Assembly: GCA_002404115.1 (NCBI GenBank)
Contig: DHJB01000072.1
Location: forward strand, 37,561-87,301
DNA length: 49,741 nucleotides
Reading direction: 5' to 3'
From: Microbacteriaceae bacterium UBA4731
Lineage (GTDB): Bacteria > Actinomycetota > Actinomycetes > Actinomycetales > Microbacteriaceae
The position numbers were made by a program, and so were the translations under genes. How positions within the stretch are numbered: position 1 is the stretch's first letter; every line of letters starts with the position of its first letter. This document shows positions 9,695 through 17,491 of the stretch, in pieces. The notes beneath the pieces were generated by a model. The model saw only the letters and a program-made list of their open reading frames with translations. It had not been told where the DNA came from and ran no database searches.

Positions 9695-11248
9695 TTACAG
9701 CCACCCCGCTTCGCGGAGGGCCTGCCGGGCGTCATCCCTGGCCGAGTAGGGAACCTTGACGCCGGCCACCTCGTGGTAGTCCTCGTGGCCGGGACCGGCA
9801 TAGAGGATGACGTCACCCTCTTTCGCCAGCGACAGCGCCGTGCGGAAGGCGGTTCGCGGGTCGGGGACCTCGTGGAATTCGCCGCCGGGGACGGCCTTCC
9901 TGGCGGCGTCGAGCAGGGTGGTGCGAATCGCGGCCGGGTCCTCGAAGCGCGGGTGGAAATCGGTGACGACGACGACGTCGGCGCCGCGGGCCGCGATGGC
10001 GCCCATGTCGGCTCGTTTGGTGGCGTCGCGGTCGCCGTCGGCGCCGAAGACCATGATCAGGCGGCCGTCGGTGGTCTTGCGGATGGCGTCGAGGGTGTTC
10101 AGGAATGCGTCGGGCGTGTGTCCGTAGTCGATGTAGACGAGCGGGCCGCGCTCCCCCGAAATGCGCTCAGCGCGCCCCGGGATGTACGCGTCGATGCCGC
10201 CGTCGCGGTCGAGCGTGTGCGCGATCGCCTCGAGGTCGAAGCCGGATTCGACCAGCAGCACGATGGCGAGGGCGGCGTTGGCCGCCATGTACCAGCCGAG
10301 CAGCGGCACGCGGGTCTCCAGGCGACGGCCTCCTGGGCCTTCGAGCGCGAACCGGGTGTACAGGGCCGTCTCCTCGACGATGACCATGCGCCAGTCGGCG
10401 TCGACGTCGGGCCGGGTGGTGAGGGTGGTGACCGGGATACGGCACTCGTCGACGATGCGGCGGCCCCACTCCGAGTCGACCGTGACCACGCCGCGGCGCG
10501 AGCGGTCGGGCTGGAAGAGTTCGAGCTTGGCCTGGAAGTAGTCCTCCATGGCCTCGTAGTCGTCGAGGTGGTCGTGGCTCAGGTTGGTGAACCCGGCGAC
10601 GTCGAAGACGAGCCCGTCGATGCGGTGCCGGCTGAGCGCCTGCGCGGAGACCTCGATGGCGACGGCGCGCACCTCGGCTTCGCGCATGCGGGCGAGCAGG
10701 GCGTGCAGTTCACTGGCCTCGGGGGTCGTCAGCGCGCTGGTCACCGCAAGGTCGCCGATCCGGCGTTCGGCGGTGGAGGTGAGCCCGGACACGATGCCGA
10801 GCTGGGTGAGGATGGCGAAGAGCAGGTACACGACGCTGGTCTTGCCGTTCGTGCCGGTCACCGCGAAGAGCGTGGCCGGGTTCTCGTCGGTGCGGTAGAT
10901 CCAGGCGGCGACGGCGCCCAGCGCCGCGCGGGCATCCGGGGTCACCAAAACGGGCAGGCCGCTGCCGGCGGCGATCAGGGCCCCGGCCTCGTCGGTCAGG
11001 ATGGCGACGGCGCCGGATTCTTTCGCACCGGCGGCGTACGACGCACCGTGGATGTTGCGGCCGGGCACGCCGACGTAGAGGTCGCCGGGCTGCACGCTGC
11101 GTGAGCCGAGGCTCACGCCGGTGACTTCGAGGCCGTCGATGTCACCGCGCAAATCGAGTTGGAATTCGTCCACCAGGCCGGAGAGGGACCGCGGCTGGGG
11201 ATGTTGGGGTCGGAGCGCCGAGGGCGACAGTTCGGTCACGGGGCTCAC
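9695..11248 (-). CDS. murE: UDP-MurNAc-tripeptide synthetase MurE, third-residue specificity atypical
   Basis: Adds the diamino (or other) acid at position 3 of the stem peptide. It has 517 residues, the ATP loop [15 protein letters not shown], the SALTTPEASELH and EVSAQALSRHRIDGL segments, and YIDYGHTPDAF. In meso-DAP-adding enzymes a DNPR motif binds the free end of DAP. Here the aligned residues 431-434 read FHPR within TDFHPRFEDP. The proline and arginine are kept but Asp-Asn is replaced, so the substrate may not be meso-DAP. Microbacteriaceae are known for B-type peptidoglycan with diaminobutyrate, ornithine, lysine or homoserine. The start is GTG at 11248, 4 bases after ftsI. Confidence 0.95.
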   Translation of the reverse strand: MSPVTELSPSALRPQHPQPRSLSGLVDEFQLDLRGDIDGLEVTGVSLGSRSVQPGDLYVGVPGRNIHGASYAAGAKESGAVAILTDEAGALIAAGSGLPVLVTPDARAALGAVAAWIYRTDENPATLFAVTGTNGKTSVVYLLFAILTQLGIVSGLTSTAERRIGDLAVTSALTTPEASELHALLARMREAEVRAVAIEVSAQALSRHRIDGLVFDVAGFTNLSHDHLDDYEAMEDYFQAKLELFQPDRSRRGVVTVDSEWGRRIVDECRIPVTTLTTRPDVDADWRMVIVEETALYTRFALEGPGGRRLETRVPLLGWYMAANAALAIVLLVESGFDLEAIAHTLDRDGGIDAYIPGRAERISGERGPLVYIDYGHTPDAFLNTLDAIRKTTDGRLIMVFGADGDRDATKRADMGAIAARGADVVVVTDFHPRFEDPAAIRTTLLDAARKAVPGGEFHEVPDPRTAFRTALSLAKEGDVILYAGPGHEDYHEVAGVKVPYSARDDARQALREAGWL

Positions 11249-11252
11249 TTTC

Positions 11253-13049
11253 TTACCAGTTGGCAGGGAGGTCGGGTGCTGGTGCGCCCGAGGGAATTGC
11301 CCGGTACTTTTTCAATGCCTGGCTCATGACCTTCTGGAAGATCGGAGCCGATGCGGCAGACGTATTCATTTTAACAGGATCCGCGAGGCTCACCGACACG
11401 ACGTACTTCGGATCGTCGGCCGGCGCGAAGCCGGACACGGACACGAGGTAGCCGCGGGAGTAGCCGCCGTGGCCGTTCGGCATCTGCGCGGTGCCGGTTT
11501 TCGAGGCTACCCGGTACCCCGGGATCTGCCACTTCGCCGCGACCCAGCTCTTCTGGTAAACCATTTCGAGCACCTTGGAACTGTCCCGCGCCGCGGCGGC
11601 CGACACGACCCGGGTGCCGGTTGTGTCGGGCTTGTGCGTCACGGTGCCGTCGGCCTGCTTGCAGCCCTCGACCAGTTGCACCGGCATCCGCACGCCACCG
11701 TTGGCGAGGGTCTGGTAGATGCTGGCAACCTGCACCGCCGTGGTGGTGAGGCCCTGTCCGAACATGGTGGCGTAGTCGGTCTGCGGGTCCCAGTTCTTGT
11801 ACGGGTGCAGGATGCCGGGGTCCTCGCGCGGGAAACCGGTCCCCGTCGTCTGGCCGACCCCGAACTTGGTCATGTAGTCGTAGCGTTGCTGGGCGGACAG
11901 CTTCTCGCCGAACTTGGACATGCCGGTGTTCGAGGACTCGATCAGCACACCGGCCATGGTGAGCTTCTCGTCGGGGTGGTTGTGGCTGTCGTTGATGTTG
12001 CCGCCGATTTTCGGCAGGTACCGGTACGGGGCCACGACGCCGGTCTTGAGCGTCGCGGTTCCGGCGTCGAGAGTGGATGCCATGGTCAGCGTCTTGAACG
12101 TCGACCCCGGCTCGAAGGAGGCCGTGAAGGCGCGGGAGCCACGGTCGTTGGGGTTCCTGGTGCCGCTGACGTTGTTCGGGTCGACGGACGGGTAGTCGGC
12201 CACGGCCACGAGCTTTCCCGTCTTCACTTCCTGAACCACGACGGTGCCCCACGCCGCGCCGGTGGCCTTCGCCTGCCCGGCGAGCACCTGCTGCACGTAC
12301 CACTGCAGGTCGGAATCGATCGTGGTGACGACATCGCCGCCGTCCTCTGCCAGCTTCGTCGCGACGGTGCTGCCGGGGAGCCGCACGCCGTCGGCGCCCT
12401 TTTCGTAGGTCTCCACGCCGTTCGTGCTCGCGAGGCAGGCGTCCTGCCCTACCTCGAGGCCGGCCTGGGCCTTCCCCTCGGCGGAGACGAAGCCGACCAC
12501 GTTGCCGGCGACGGCTCCGTTCGGGTAGACCCGGCTCGGGTTCGACCGTGGGTAGATCCAGGGGATGTGCAGGTCCTTGATCGCGCGCAACGCGTTGACG
12601 TTGACCTTCTTGGCGACGTACGCGAAATCCGAGTTGGGGTCAGCGGCGAGGGCCCTGGCGATAATCGCGAGGATGTCGTTGCCGCTCTGGCCGGTGATCG
12701 CGCCCAGTTCAGCGGCGGCCTGCGCGACCGTCACGGTGACGACCTTGCCGGCGTCGTCGCGGCGGGTGAACTCCTGGGCGTTCCGCGGTGACAGGGTGAT
12801 GTCGTAGCGCATCACCGTCCCGGCAAGTACGACGCCCTTCGAGTCGAGGATGTCACCGCGGGCCGCGTACACGGTCTGTTCGACGGAGCGGTTGCCCAGG
12901 GATTCGGCGTTGAGGGTGTCGGCGCGCACGACCTGGATGTCGACGAGCTTGACCAGGAACAGGGCGATGACGGCGAAGAGGGTGAGGATCGTGACGGCGA
13001 CGCGTCGCCTGCTCGACCGGTTGCTGCCCGGCCTCGTGTCAATCGGCAC
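11253..13049 (-). CDS. ftsI: Septal peptidoglycan transpeptidase FtsI / PBP3 (PbpB)
   Basis: Class B penicillin-binding protein that cross-links septal peptidoglycan with FtsW. It has 598 residues: an Arg-rich cytoplasmic tail, one membrane anchor (VAVTILTLFAVIALFLVKLV, about 17-36), a dimerisation/pedestal domain and a transpeptidase domain. The penicillin-binding motifs are SxxK as STFK at residue 316 (nucleophile), SxN as SSN in ESSNTGMSKFGE, and KTGT near residue 517. The start is GTG at 13049. The 36-base gap to the ftsL-like gene is one of the larger ones in the cluster. Confidence 0.96.
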   Translation of the reverse strand: MPIDTRPGSNRSSRRRVAVTILTLFAVIALFLVKLVDIQVVRADTLNAESLGNRSVEQTVYAARGDILDSKGVVLAGTVMRYDITLSPRNAQEFTRRDDAGKVVTVTVAQAAAELGAITGQSGNDILAIIARALAADPNSDFAYVAKKVNVNALRAIKDLHIPWIYPRSNPSRVYPNGAVAGNVVGFVSAEGKAQAGLEVGQDACLASTNGVETYEKGADGVRLPGSTVATKLAEDGGDVVTTIDSDLQWYVQQVLAGQAKATGAAWGTVVVQEVKTGKLVAVADYPSVDPNNVSGTRNPNDRGSRAFTASFEPGSTFKTLTMASTLDAGTATLKTGVVAPYRYLPKIGGNINDSHNHPDEKLTMAGVLIESSNTGMSKFGEKLSAQQRYDYMTKFGVGQTTGTGFPREDPGILHPYKNWDPQTDYATMFGQGLTTTAVQVASIYQTLANGGVRMPVQLVEGCKQADGTVTHKPDTTGTRVVSAAAARDSSKVLEMVYQKSWVAAKWQIPGYRVASKTGTAQMPNGHGGYSRGYLVSVSGFAPADDPKYVVSVSLADPVKMNTSAASAPIFQKVMSQALKKYRAIPSGAPAPDLPANW

Positions 13050-13085
13050 CCGTCACATCCTTCCTGCGGCCGGGGCCGAGTGTTT

Positions 13086-13700
13086 TTAGCGCGTGGTCGG
13101 GGACGGCAGGCCGTCGTGCGGGGGCTCAGGGGCTGCGGCAGGGGTCACCGGAGCGGATGTCGACGAGTCGGCCGTTGCCTTCCGGGAGATTCCGGTGCCC
13201 TGGCCGCCGGCGCGGTTCAGGTCGGTGACCAGCGGGAGGCCCGCCAGCAGCGCGTTCGGCACGAGGCCGGCCGCTGCGCCCTCGGCGCCGGAGGCGGCGC
13301 TGGGTGCGCCGAGCACGGCGCCGTCGGACAGGCGCAGGTAGACCGGGTTCGAGTTGCTGACCATGCCGAGCGCTTCGGCGTTCGCGGCGAGGCTCTGCGG
13401 TGAGGAGACCCGGACCAGGTCCTCCGTGACGCTTTCCGTGGTGCGTCCGAGTTCGACCTGGCTGGCCTGGAGCGTGGAGATCTCGTAGGCGCTCTGGGAG
13501 ATCCCGACGCTGAGGAGCAGCTGGGCGACGACGACGGCGGCCATGCCGGCGCTTGCGGTGAGTGCGTAGACGATTCGCGGTCGCGCACGGCGCTGCGCGC
13601 CCGAGGGCACGATCTCGAAATTGCGGCGCTCCTGCGGACGGGCCGTGGACGGGAAGCCCAGCTCGTCCGGCTGGAGCACTCGTGCGAGATTGTCGCTCAT
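13086..13700 (-). CDS. ftsL: FtsL-like bitopic divisome protein
   Basis: The protein has 204 residues: a basic cytoplasmic N-terminus, one membrane segment (IVYALTASAGMAAVVVAQLLL, about 54-74), then a predicted coiled stretch (SAYEISTLQASQVELGRTTESV) and a Pro/Ala/Ser-rich C-terminal tail. Sequence conservation of FtsL is low. The call rests on topology, the NAEALGMV motif after the coil, and position between rsmH and ftsI, which is the FtsL slot. Its ATG overlaps the rsmH stop by one base (TGATG). The low-complexity tail after about residue 130 is longer than in E. coli FtsL. Confidence 0.8.
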   Translation of the reverse strand: MSDNLARVLQPDELGFPSTARPQERRNFEIVPSGAQRRARPRIVYALTASAGMAAVVVAQLLLSVGISQSAYEISTLQASQVELGRTTESVTEDLVRVSSPQSLAANAEALGMVSNSNPVYLRLSDGAVLGAPSAASGAEGAAAGLVPNALLAGLPLVTDLNRAGGQGTGISRKATADSSTSAPVTPAAAPEPPHDGLPSPTTR

Positions 13701-14650
13701 CAGGCCCTCCTTACTCTTTCGGCGGAACGGAGCCGCACGGGGGTGGCGCGCGGGTTGAGCGCTTTTTCTTCGTCCGAGGCCAGTTCGGCGCCACGGATCA
13801 ATAGTTTGAAGAGCGGCTTGTGCTCCGGGAGTTCGACCGGGAGCCCGGCCGGGGCGCTGGAGCTGGACGCCTTGGCCAGCACCTTCTTCACGATCCGGTC
13901 CTCGAGGGACTGGTACGCCATGACGACGATGCGTCCGCCGACGGCGACCGCCTCGAGGGCGGCCGGGATGGCCCGCTCAAGCACGGCGAGTTCCTGGTTG
14001 ACCTCGATGCGCAGCGCCTGGAAAACCCGTTTGGCTGGGTGCCCCATGCGCTGCACGGCGACCGGTGTGGCCGCCGTGATGACCTCGACCAGTTGGGCCG
14101 ACCGCACGAAGGGAGTGGCCTCGCGGGCGTCGACGATGGCCTTCGCGTAGCGGGCCGACAGTTTCTCTTCGCCGTACTCCTTGAAGATGCGCCGCAGGTC
14201 CTTCTCGCTGTACTCGGCGAGGATGCGTTCGGCGGTGAGGTCGGAGGTGCTGTCCATGCGCATGTCGAGCGGCGCATCCTTCGAGTAGGAGAAACCGCGC
14301 TCGACCCGGTCGATCTGCAGCGAGGAGACGCCGAGGTCGAAGAGGATGCCGTCGACCTCGTCGATGCCGAGGCCGGCCAGTGCGTCCAGGATGCCGTCGT
14401 ACACGGTGTGCACGAGGTGCACGCGGTCGCCGAACGGCTTGAGCCGCTCCGCGGCGATCGCGAGGGCGTCGAGGTCGCGGTCGAGTCCGACCAGGACCAG
14501 CTCCGGGAAGCGCTGCAGCAGCGCTTCGGCGTGCCCGCCCATGCCGAGGGTGGCGTCCACGAGCACGGCGCCGGGCTTCTGCAGGGCAGGTGCGAGCAGC
14601 TCGATGCAGCGCTCGAGCAGGACTGGGGTGTGGATGTCGTTGATGGCCAT
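13700..14650 (-). CDS. rsmH: 16S rRNA (cytosine1402-N4)-methyltransferase RsmH (MraW)
   Basis: SAM-dependent methyltransferase that modifies C1402 in the ribosomal decoding centre. The protein has 316 residues from ATG 14650 ([19 protein letters not shown]), matching the family N-terminus HxPVLL. The SAM-binding [24 protein letters not shown], the [15 protein letters not shown] segment and the C-terminal [17 protein letters not shown] are present. An in-frame GTG at 14704 has a better SD (GGCAGGAAAG is close by) but would add 18 non-conserved residues, so the start is not certain. A 101-base gap without visible features separates it from mraZ. Confidence 0.95.
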   Translation of the reverse strand: MAINDIHTPVLLERCIELLAPALQKPGAVLVDATLGMGGHAEALLQRFPELVLVGLDRDLDALAIAAERLKPFGDRVHLVHTVYDGILDALAGLGIDEVDGILFDLGVSSLQIDRVERGFSYSKDAPLDMRMDSTSDLTAERILAEYSEKDLRRIFKEYGEEKLSARYAKAIVDAREATPFVRSAQLVEVITAATPVAVQRMGHPAKRVFQALRIEVNQELAVLERAIPAALEAVAVGGRIVVMAYQSLEDRIVKKVLAKASSSSAPAGLPVELPEHKPLFKLLIRGAELASDEEKALNPRATPVRLRSAERVRRA

Positions 14651-14751
14651 AGTGTGCCGGGTCCGGTTCCTGGTTCCTGATCCCCATCCATTCTTTCCTG
14701 CCACCGGGGAAGTGTGTCAGGCATGAACGGCTGGGAGTCAGGCGCCAGGGG

Positions 14752-15183
14752 CTAGAAGAGTCCCGGAATCACCTCCTCCGTCGTGTTGGCGAATGAGGTC
14801 TCTTGTTCGGTGAGGTAGGTGTCCCAGGCTTCGCTGTCCCAGATTTCGACTCGGCTGCCGGCACCGATGACGGTGAGCTCGCGGTCGAGGCCCGCGTAGG
14901 CGCGCAGGTTTGCGGGGATGGTCACCCGGTTTTGCTTGTCCGGCGTCTCGGCGCTCGCTCCGGAGAGGAAGACGCGGAGGAAGTCGCGGCCCTGCTTGCT
15001 CGTGATGGGCGCCTGGCGGATCTTGTCGTGCAGTTCCTCGAACTCCCGCGTGGTGAAGACGTAGAGGCAGTTTTCCTGGCCGCGCGTCATCACGATGCCG
15101 GTGGACAGTTCGTCGCGGAACTTTGCGGGAAGGATGATGCGGCCTTTGTCGTCGAGCTTGGGGGCATAGGTGCCGAGAAACAT
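14752..15183 (-). CDS. mraZ: Transcriptional regulator MraZ
   Basis: Dodecameric AbrB-like DNA-binding protein that regulates its own dcw operon. It has 143 residues from ATG 15183 ([23 protein letters not shown]). Two MraZ half-domains are seen, each with a D-x-K-x-R motif: [10 protein letters not shown] (about 9-18) and [14 protein letters not shown] (about 91-104). A G-rich SD (AAGGGGGGGGCGG) precedes the start; an in-frame ATG 45 bases upstream lacks support. It is the first gene of the division cluster, with a three-repeat operator 37 bases upstream. Confidence 0.96.
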   Translation of the reverse strand: MFLGTYAPKLDDKGRIILPAKFRDELSTGIVMTRGQENCLYVFTTREFEELHDKIRQAPITSKQGRDFLRVFLSGASAETPDKQNRVTIPANLRAYAGLDRELTVIGAGSRVEIWDSEAWDTYLTEQETSFANTTEEVIPGLF

Positions 15184-15219
15184 CCGCCCCCCCCTTCTCG
15201 TCCGGCCCAGTTCCGAGTG

Positions 15220-15249
15220 TTGCTCCACTTTACTCCACTATCCACCACT
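15220..15249 (-). promoter_or_regulatory. MraZ operator: three AGTGG(N5) direct repeats
   Basis: Read on the minus strand the site is AGTGGTGGAT, AGTGGAGTAA, AGTGGAGCAA: three adjacent decamers sharing AGTGG with exact 10-bp phasing, ending 37 bases before the mraZ start. MraZ proteins are known to bind short G-rich direct repeats with 10-bp period in front of mraZ, so autoregulation of the dcw cluster through this site is very likely. The core promoter could not be assigned with confidence. Confidence 0.8.
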
Positions 15250-15368
15250 GAACCGAGAAAAGACGCAGCATTTGGGGGAAATAGCCCAGATCACCCCCGA
15301 AGTGGCGGCATGAATGCCGGTGGAGGGAAAATTCCCGATTCGGGTCGCGTCGGCGCGTTTTCGGGCAC

Positions 15369-15397
15369 AAAAAAAGGGCCGATCGGATGATCGGCCC
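15369..15397 (-). terminator. Rho-independent terminator after the DUF3040 gene
   Basis: A perfect 9-bp stem (GGGCCGATC/GATCGGCCC) with a 4-base loop at 15376-15397 is followed, in minus-strand orientation, by seven T residues (15369-15375). It lies 41 bases past the DUF3040 stop and upstream of the mraZ operator, insulating the dcw promoter from the neighbouring gene. It is the cleanest intrinsic terminator in the window. Confidence 0.9.
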
Positions 15398-15438
15398 TGC
15401 AGGGGGCGAAACCGGTGGGGACCGGCGATATGAGAAGG

Positions 15439-15819
15439 TCAGTGCTGGCCGTCCTGGCGGCGGTCCCAACGGTCGTTCAGCCGGTCCATGAAGCCGTGGT
15501 CGGCGCGGCGTGGGCTGGACGGTCGATTGCTCGGCATGCCCTCCGGAACGCCCTGTGCCGACTTGCCCGGGCTGATGGCGATGAGAACGCCGGCGAACAT
15601 CACGATGAACCCGAGGATGCCGAGCCACAACTGGTGCAGGGCGACGCCCGCGATGAGCGCGCCGATGCCGGCGACCGCGAGGAGCACCCCGAGCGCGATG
15701 GAACGGTAGTTGGGTCGAAGTCGCGACACACCAACGGTCGTCACAAAATCAACGTCGTTGTGATAGAGGCTGCGCTCCATCTCTTCAAGGAGTCGCTGCT
15801 CCTGCTCAGAAAGCGGCAT
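15439..15819 (-). CDS. DUF3040 domain-containing membrane protein
   Basis: A 126-residue protein of the actinobacterial DUF3040 family, function unknown. It begins MPLSEQEQRLLEEMERSLYH, the family hallmark, an acidic/charged amphipathic N-terminus. Two membrane segments follow (SIALGVLLAVAGIGALIAGVAL and LGILGFIVMFAGVLIAI, about 40-84). The C-terminus is a basic Arg/Asp-rich tail. An SD (GGAGGG) lies 6 bases before ATG 15819, and a TAGAAT -10 candidate is at 15863-15868 on the minus strand. DUF3040 genes commonly lie just upstream of mraZ in actinobacteria, as here. Confidence 0.9.
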   Translation of the reverse strand: MPLSEQEQRLLEEMERSLYHNDVDFVTTVGVSRLRPNYRSIALGVLLAVAGIGALIAGVALHQLWLGILGFIVMFAGVLIAISPGKSAQGVPEGMPSNRPSSPRRADHGFMDRLNDRWDRRQDGQH

Positions 15820-15884
15820 CTCATTCCCTCCAATTACGGGATCGAGCGGGGGTTAAATCCTAATTCTAGTCCCGCCCCGGTGGC

Positions 15885-15899
15885 TAGGCTAGGCACGTG
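15885..15899 (+). promoter_or_regulatory. Candidate leaderless promoter of the polyprenyl synthase gene
   Basis: TAGGCT (15885-15890) matches the actinobacterial -10 form TANNNT and is followed after exactly 6 bases by the GTG start codon at 15897. No SD lies in front of the start. Together this suggests that transcription begins at the start codon. No clear -35 was found. Confidence 0.5.
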
Positions 15900-16982
15900 G
15901 CTGAAAGCACTCGACTCGTTGAACTGGTTCATTCTCGTATCGACGAGTTCCTCATTACGCGTATACCAATTGTGACCTCGATCAGCCCGGATCTCACTCC
16001 CTTCGTGGACTTCTCACGGCAGTTTCTCAGCGGTGGCAAGCGCTTCCGGGCGCTGTTCTGTTACTGGGGCTGGCAGAGCGCCGGTGCGGGCGCCGAAGAC
16101 CTCTCCCCCGCCATCTCCGCGGCAGCGGCACTCGAGATCTTCCACGCCGCCGCGCTCGTTCACGACGACATCATCGACAACTCCGACACCCGCCGTGGCG
16201 CGGCATCCGCCCACAAGCTCTTCGAGGGCATGCATGGCGCGAACGGCTGGGCCGGGAGCGAGGCCGACTTCGGCCGCGCCGCCGCCATCCTCCTCGGCGA
16301 CCTCATGCTCGGCTGGAGCGACGAACTGCTCGACGAGGGCCTGGCCGCCGCGCCTGACGCGGGCGCGGCCCGACTGGCCCGCGCCGAATTCAACCGGATG
16401 CGTACAGAGGTCACGGCCGGCCAGTACCTGGACATCCTCGAGGAACGCGCCTGGCTGACCCAGCCGGAGGCCGAACTGCTCGACCGCGCATTGCGGGTCA
16501 TCATCTACAAGTCCGCGAAGTACAGCGTGCAGGCCCCGCTGGTGATCGGAGCTGCGATCGCCGGCGCGAGCGAAGACCAGCTCGAGGCGCTCCGATCGTT
16601 CGGGCTTCCCCTCGGCATCGCCTACCAGTTGAGGGACGACCTCCTGGGCGTCTTCGGCGACGCGGCGGTCACGGGCAAGCCGAGCGGCGACGACCTCCGG
16701 GAAGGCAAGCGCACCGTTCTCGTTGCGCTCGCGCGCGAGACCCTGGACGACGGTCCCCGGCGCATGCTCGACGACCTGCTCGGCGACCCCGCGCTCGACA
16801 CCGCCCAGATCGCGGCCCTGCAGCAGACGATCATCGACAGCGGAGCGGTCGACCGGATCGAGGCGCTTATCGCGGCCAACGTCGCAGAGGCGGTCGCCGC
16901 GCTCGAGGCAGCCCCGATCAGCCTTGCCGCCCAGGCCCAGCTGCGCGCCCTCACCGAGGTGGTGACGCGCCGCGCGTTCTAG
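15897..16982 (+). CDS. Polyprenyl diphosphate synthase (IdsA/GGPP synthase type)
   Basis: Condenses allylic diphosphates with isopentenyl diphosphate to make longer trans-prenyl chains. The 361-residue length is typical. The first aspartate-rich motif is HDDIIDNSDTRRG (about 84-96). The second is YQLRDDLLGVFGD (about 242-254), of DDxxG rather than DDxxD form. The GGKRFRALF segment near residue 47 binds diphosphate, and TGKPSGDDLREGKRT follows the second motif. Position beside the dcw cluster and an Rv2175c/pknL pair resembles idsA2 (Rv2173) of M. tuberculosis. Product chain length cannot be told from the sequence alone. Confidence 0.92.
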   Translation: MAESTRLVELVHSRIDEFLITRIPIVTSISPDLTPFVDFSRQFLSGGKRFRALFCYWGWQSAGAGAEDLSPAISAAAALEIFHAAALVHDDIIDNSDTRRGAASAHKLFEGMHGANGWAGSEADFGRAAAILLGDLMLGWSDELLDEGLAAAPDAGAARLARAEFNRMRTEVTAGQYLDILEERAWLTQPEAELLDRALRVIIYKSAKYSVQAPLVIGAAIAGASEDQLEALRSFGLPLGIAYQLRDDLLGVFGDAAVTGKPSGDDLREGKRTVLVALARETLDDGPRRMLDDLLGDPALDTAQIAALQQTIIDSGAVDRIEALIAANVAEAVAALEAAPISLAAQAQLRALTEVVTRRAF

Positions 16983-16999
16983 GCCGCGCGTTTTGGTTC

Positions 17000-17341
17000 T
17001 TAGGCGAGCGCCTGCGCGACCCGGCGAACCTCGGCCTTGCGGCCGACGCGCAGGGCCTCGATCGGGGAGGTGCGCAGGCTGTCGTCCACGCTGAGCAGCC
17101 AGTCCATGGCCTGCTCGTCGGTGAATCCGTCGTCGCCCAGCACGATCAGGGTGCCGCGCAGCTCCGCCAGCGGAGCGCCGTCCCTGATGAAGGCGGCGGG
17201 AACCTGGAGGGTGCCATTGCGACGAACGGCGAGAAGTTGCTTGTCGTCGATGAGCTGCCGCACGCGGCTCTGGGTCAGACGGAGTTGGTCAACGAGGTCG
17301 GGGATGGTCAGCCACTGTTGCTCTGAAATCGAGTCGGTCAC
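17000..17341 (-). CDS. Rv2175c-family DNA-binding protein
   Basis: A 113-residue protein: a winged-helix/HTH N-terminal half (WLTIPDLVDQLRLTQSRVRQLIDDKQLLAVRRNG, about 10-43) and a C-terminal Rv2175c-type domain (LIVLGDDGFTDEQAMDWLLSVDDSL). In M. tuberculosis the homologue is a DNA-binding substrate of the neighbouring kinase PknL, which dampens its DNA binding on phosphorylation; a PknL-like gene lies 1.5 kb away here. The start is GTG at 17341. The acidic N-terminus TDSISEQQ could offer the phospho-acceptor, but this cannot be shown from sequence. It converges on the polyprenyl synthase gene with 17 bases between stops. Confidence 0.88.
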   Translation of the reverse strand: MTDSISEQQWLTIPDLVDQLRLTQSRVRQLIDDKQLLAVRRNGTLQVPAAFIRDGAPLAELRGTLIVLGDDGFTDEQAMDWLLSVDDSLRTSPIEALRVGRKAEVRRVAQALA

Positions 17342-17491
17342 GGTTCAAGCCTCCCATGAATAGGGGCCCTCGACAAACTCCGGGCGGGCGTGTTTCCAAC
17401 CGATTAACCCAAACCACACCCGTCACGTTGATTGACTCTCGTACCTATCTATGCCAGCGTTGGGGAGCATACGCAAACGAACGGGAGGGCC

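Noticed and set aside
17342..17491. c-di-AMP (ydaO) riboswitch before the LysM gene
   Set aside because: Such riboswitches often precede actinobacterial cell-wall hydrolase genes, but I see no matching conserved segments in this 150-base gap, which is also short for it.
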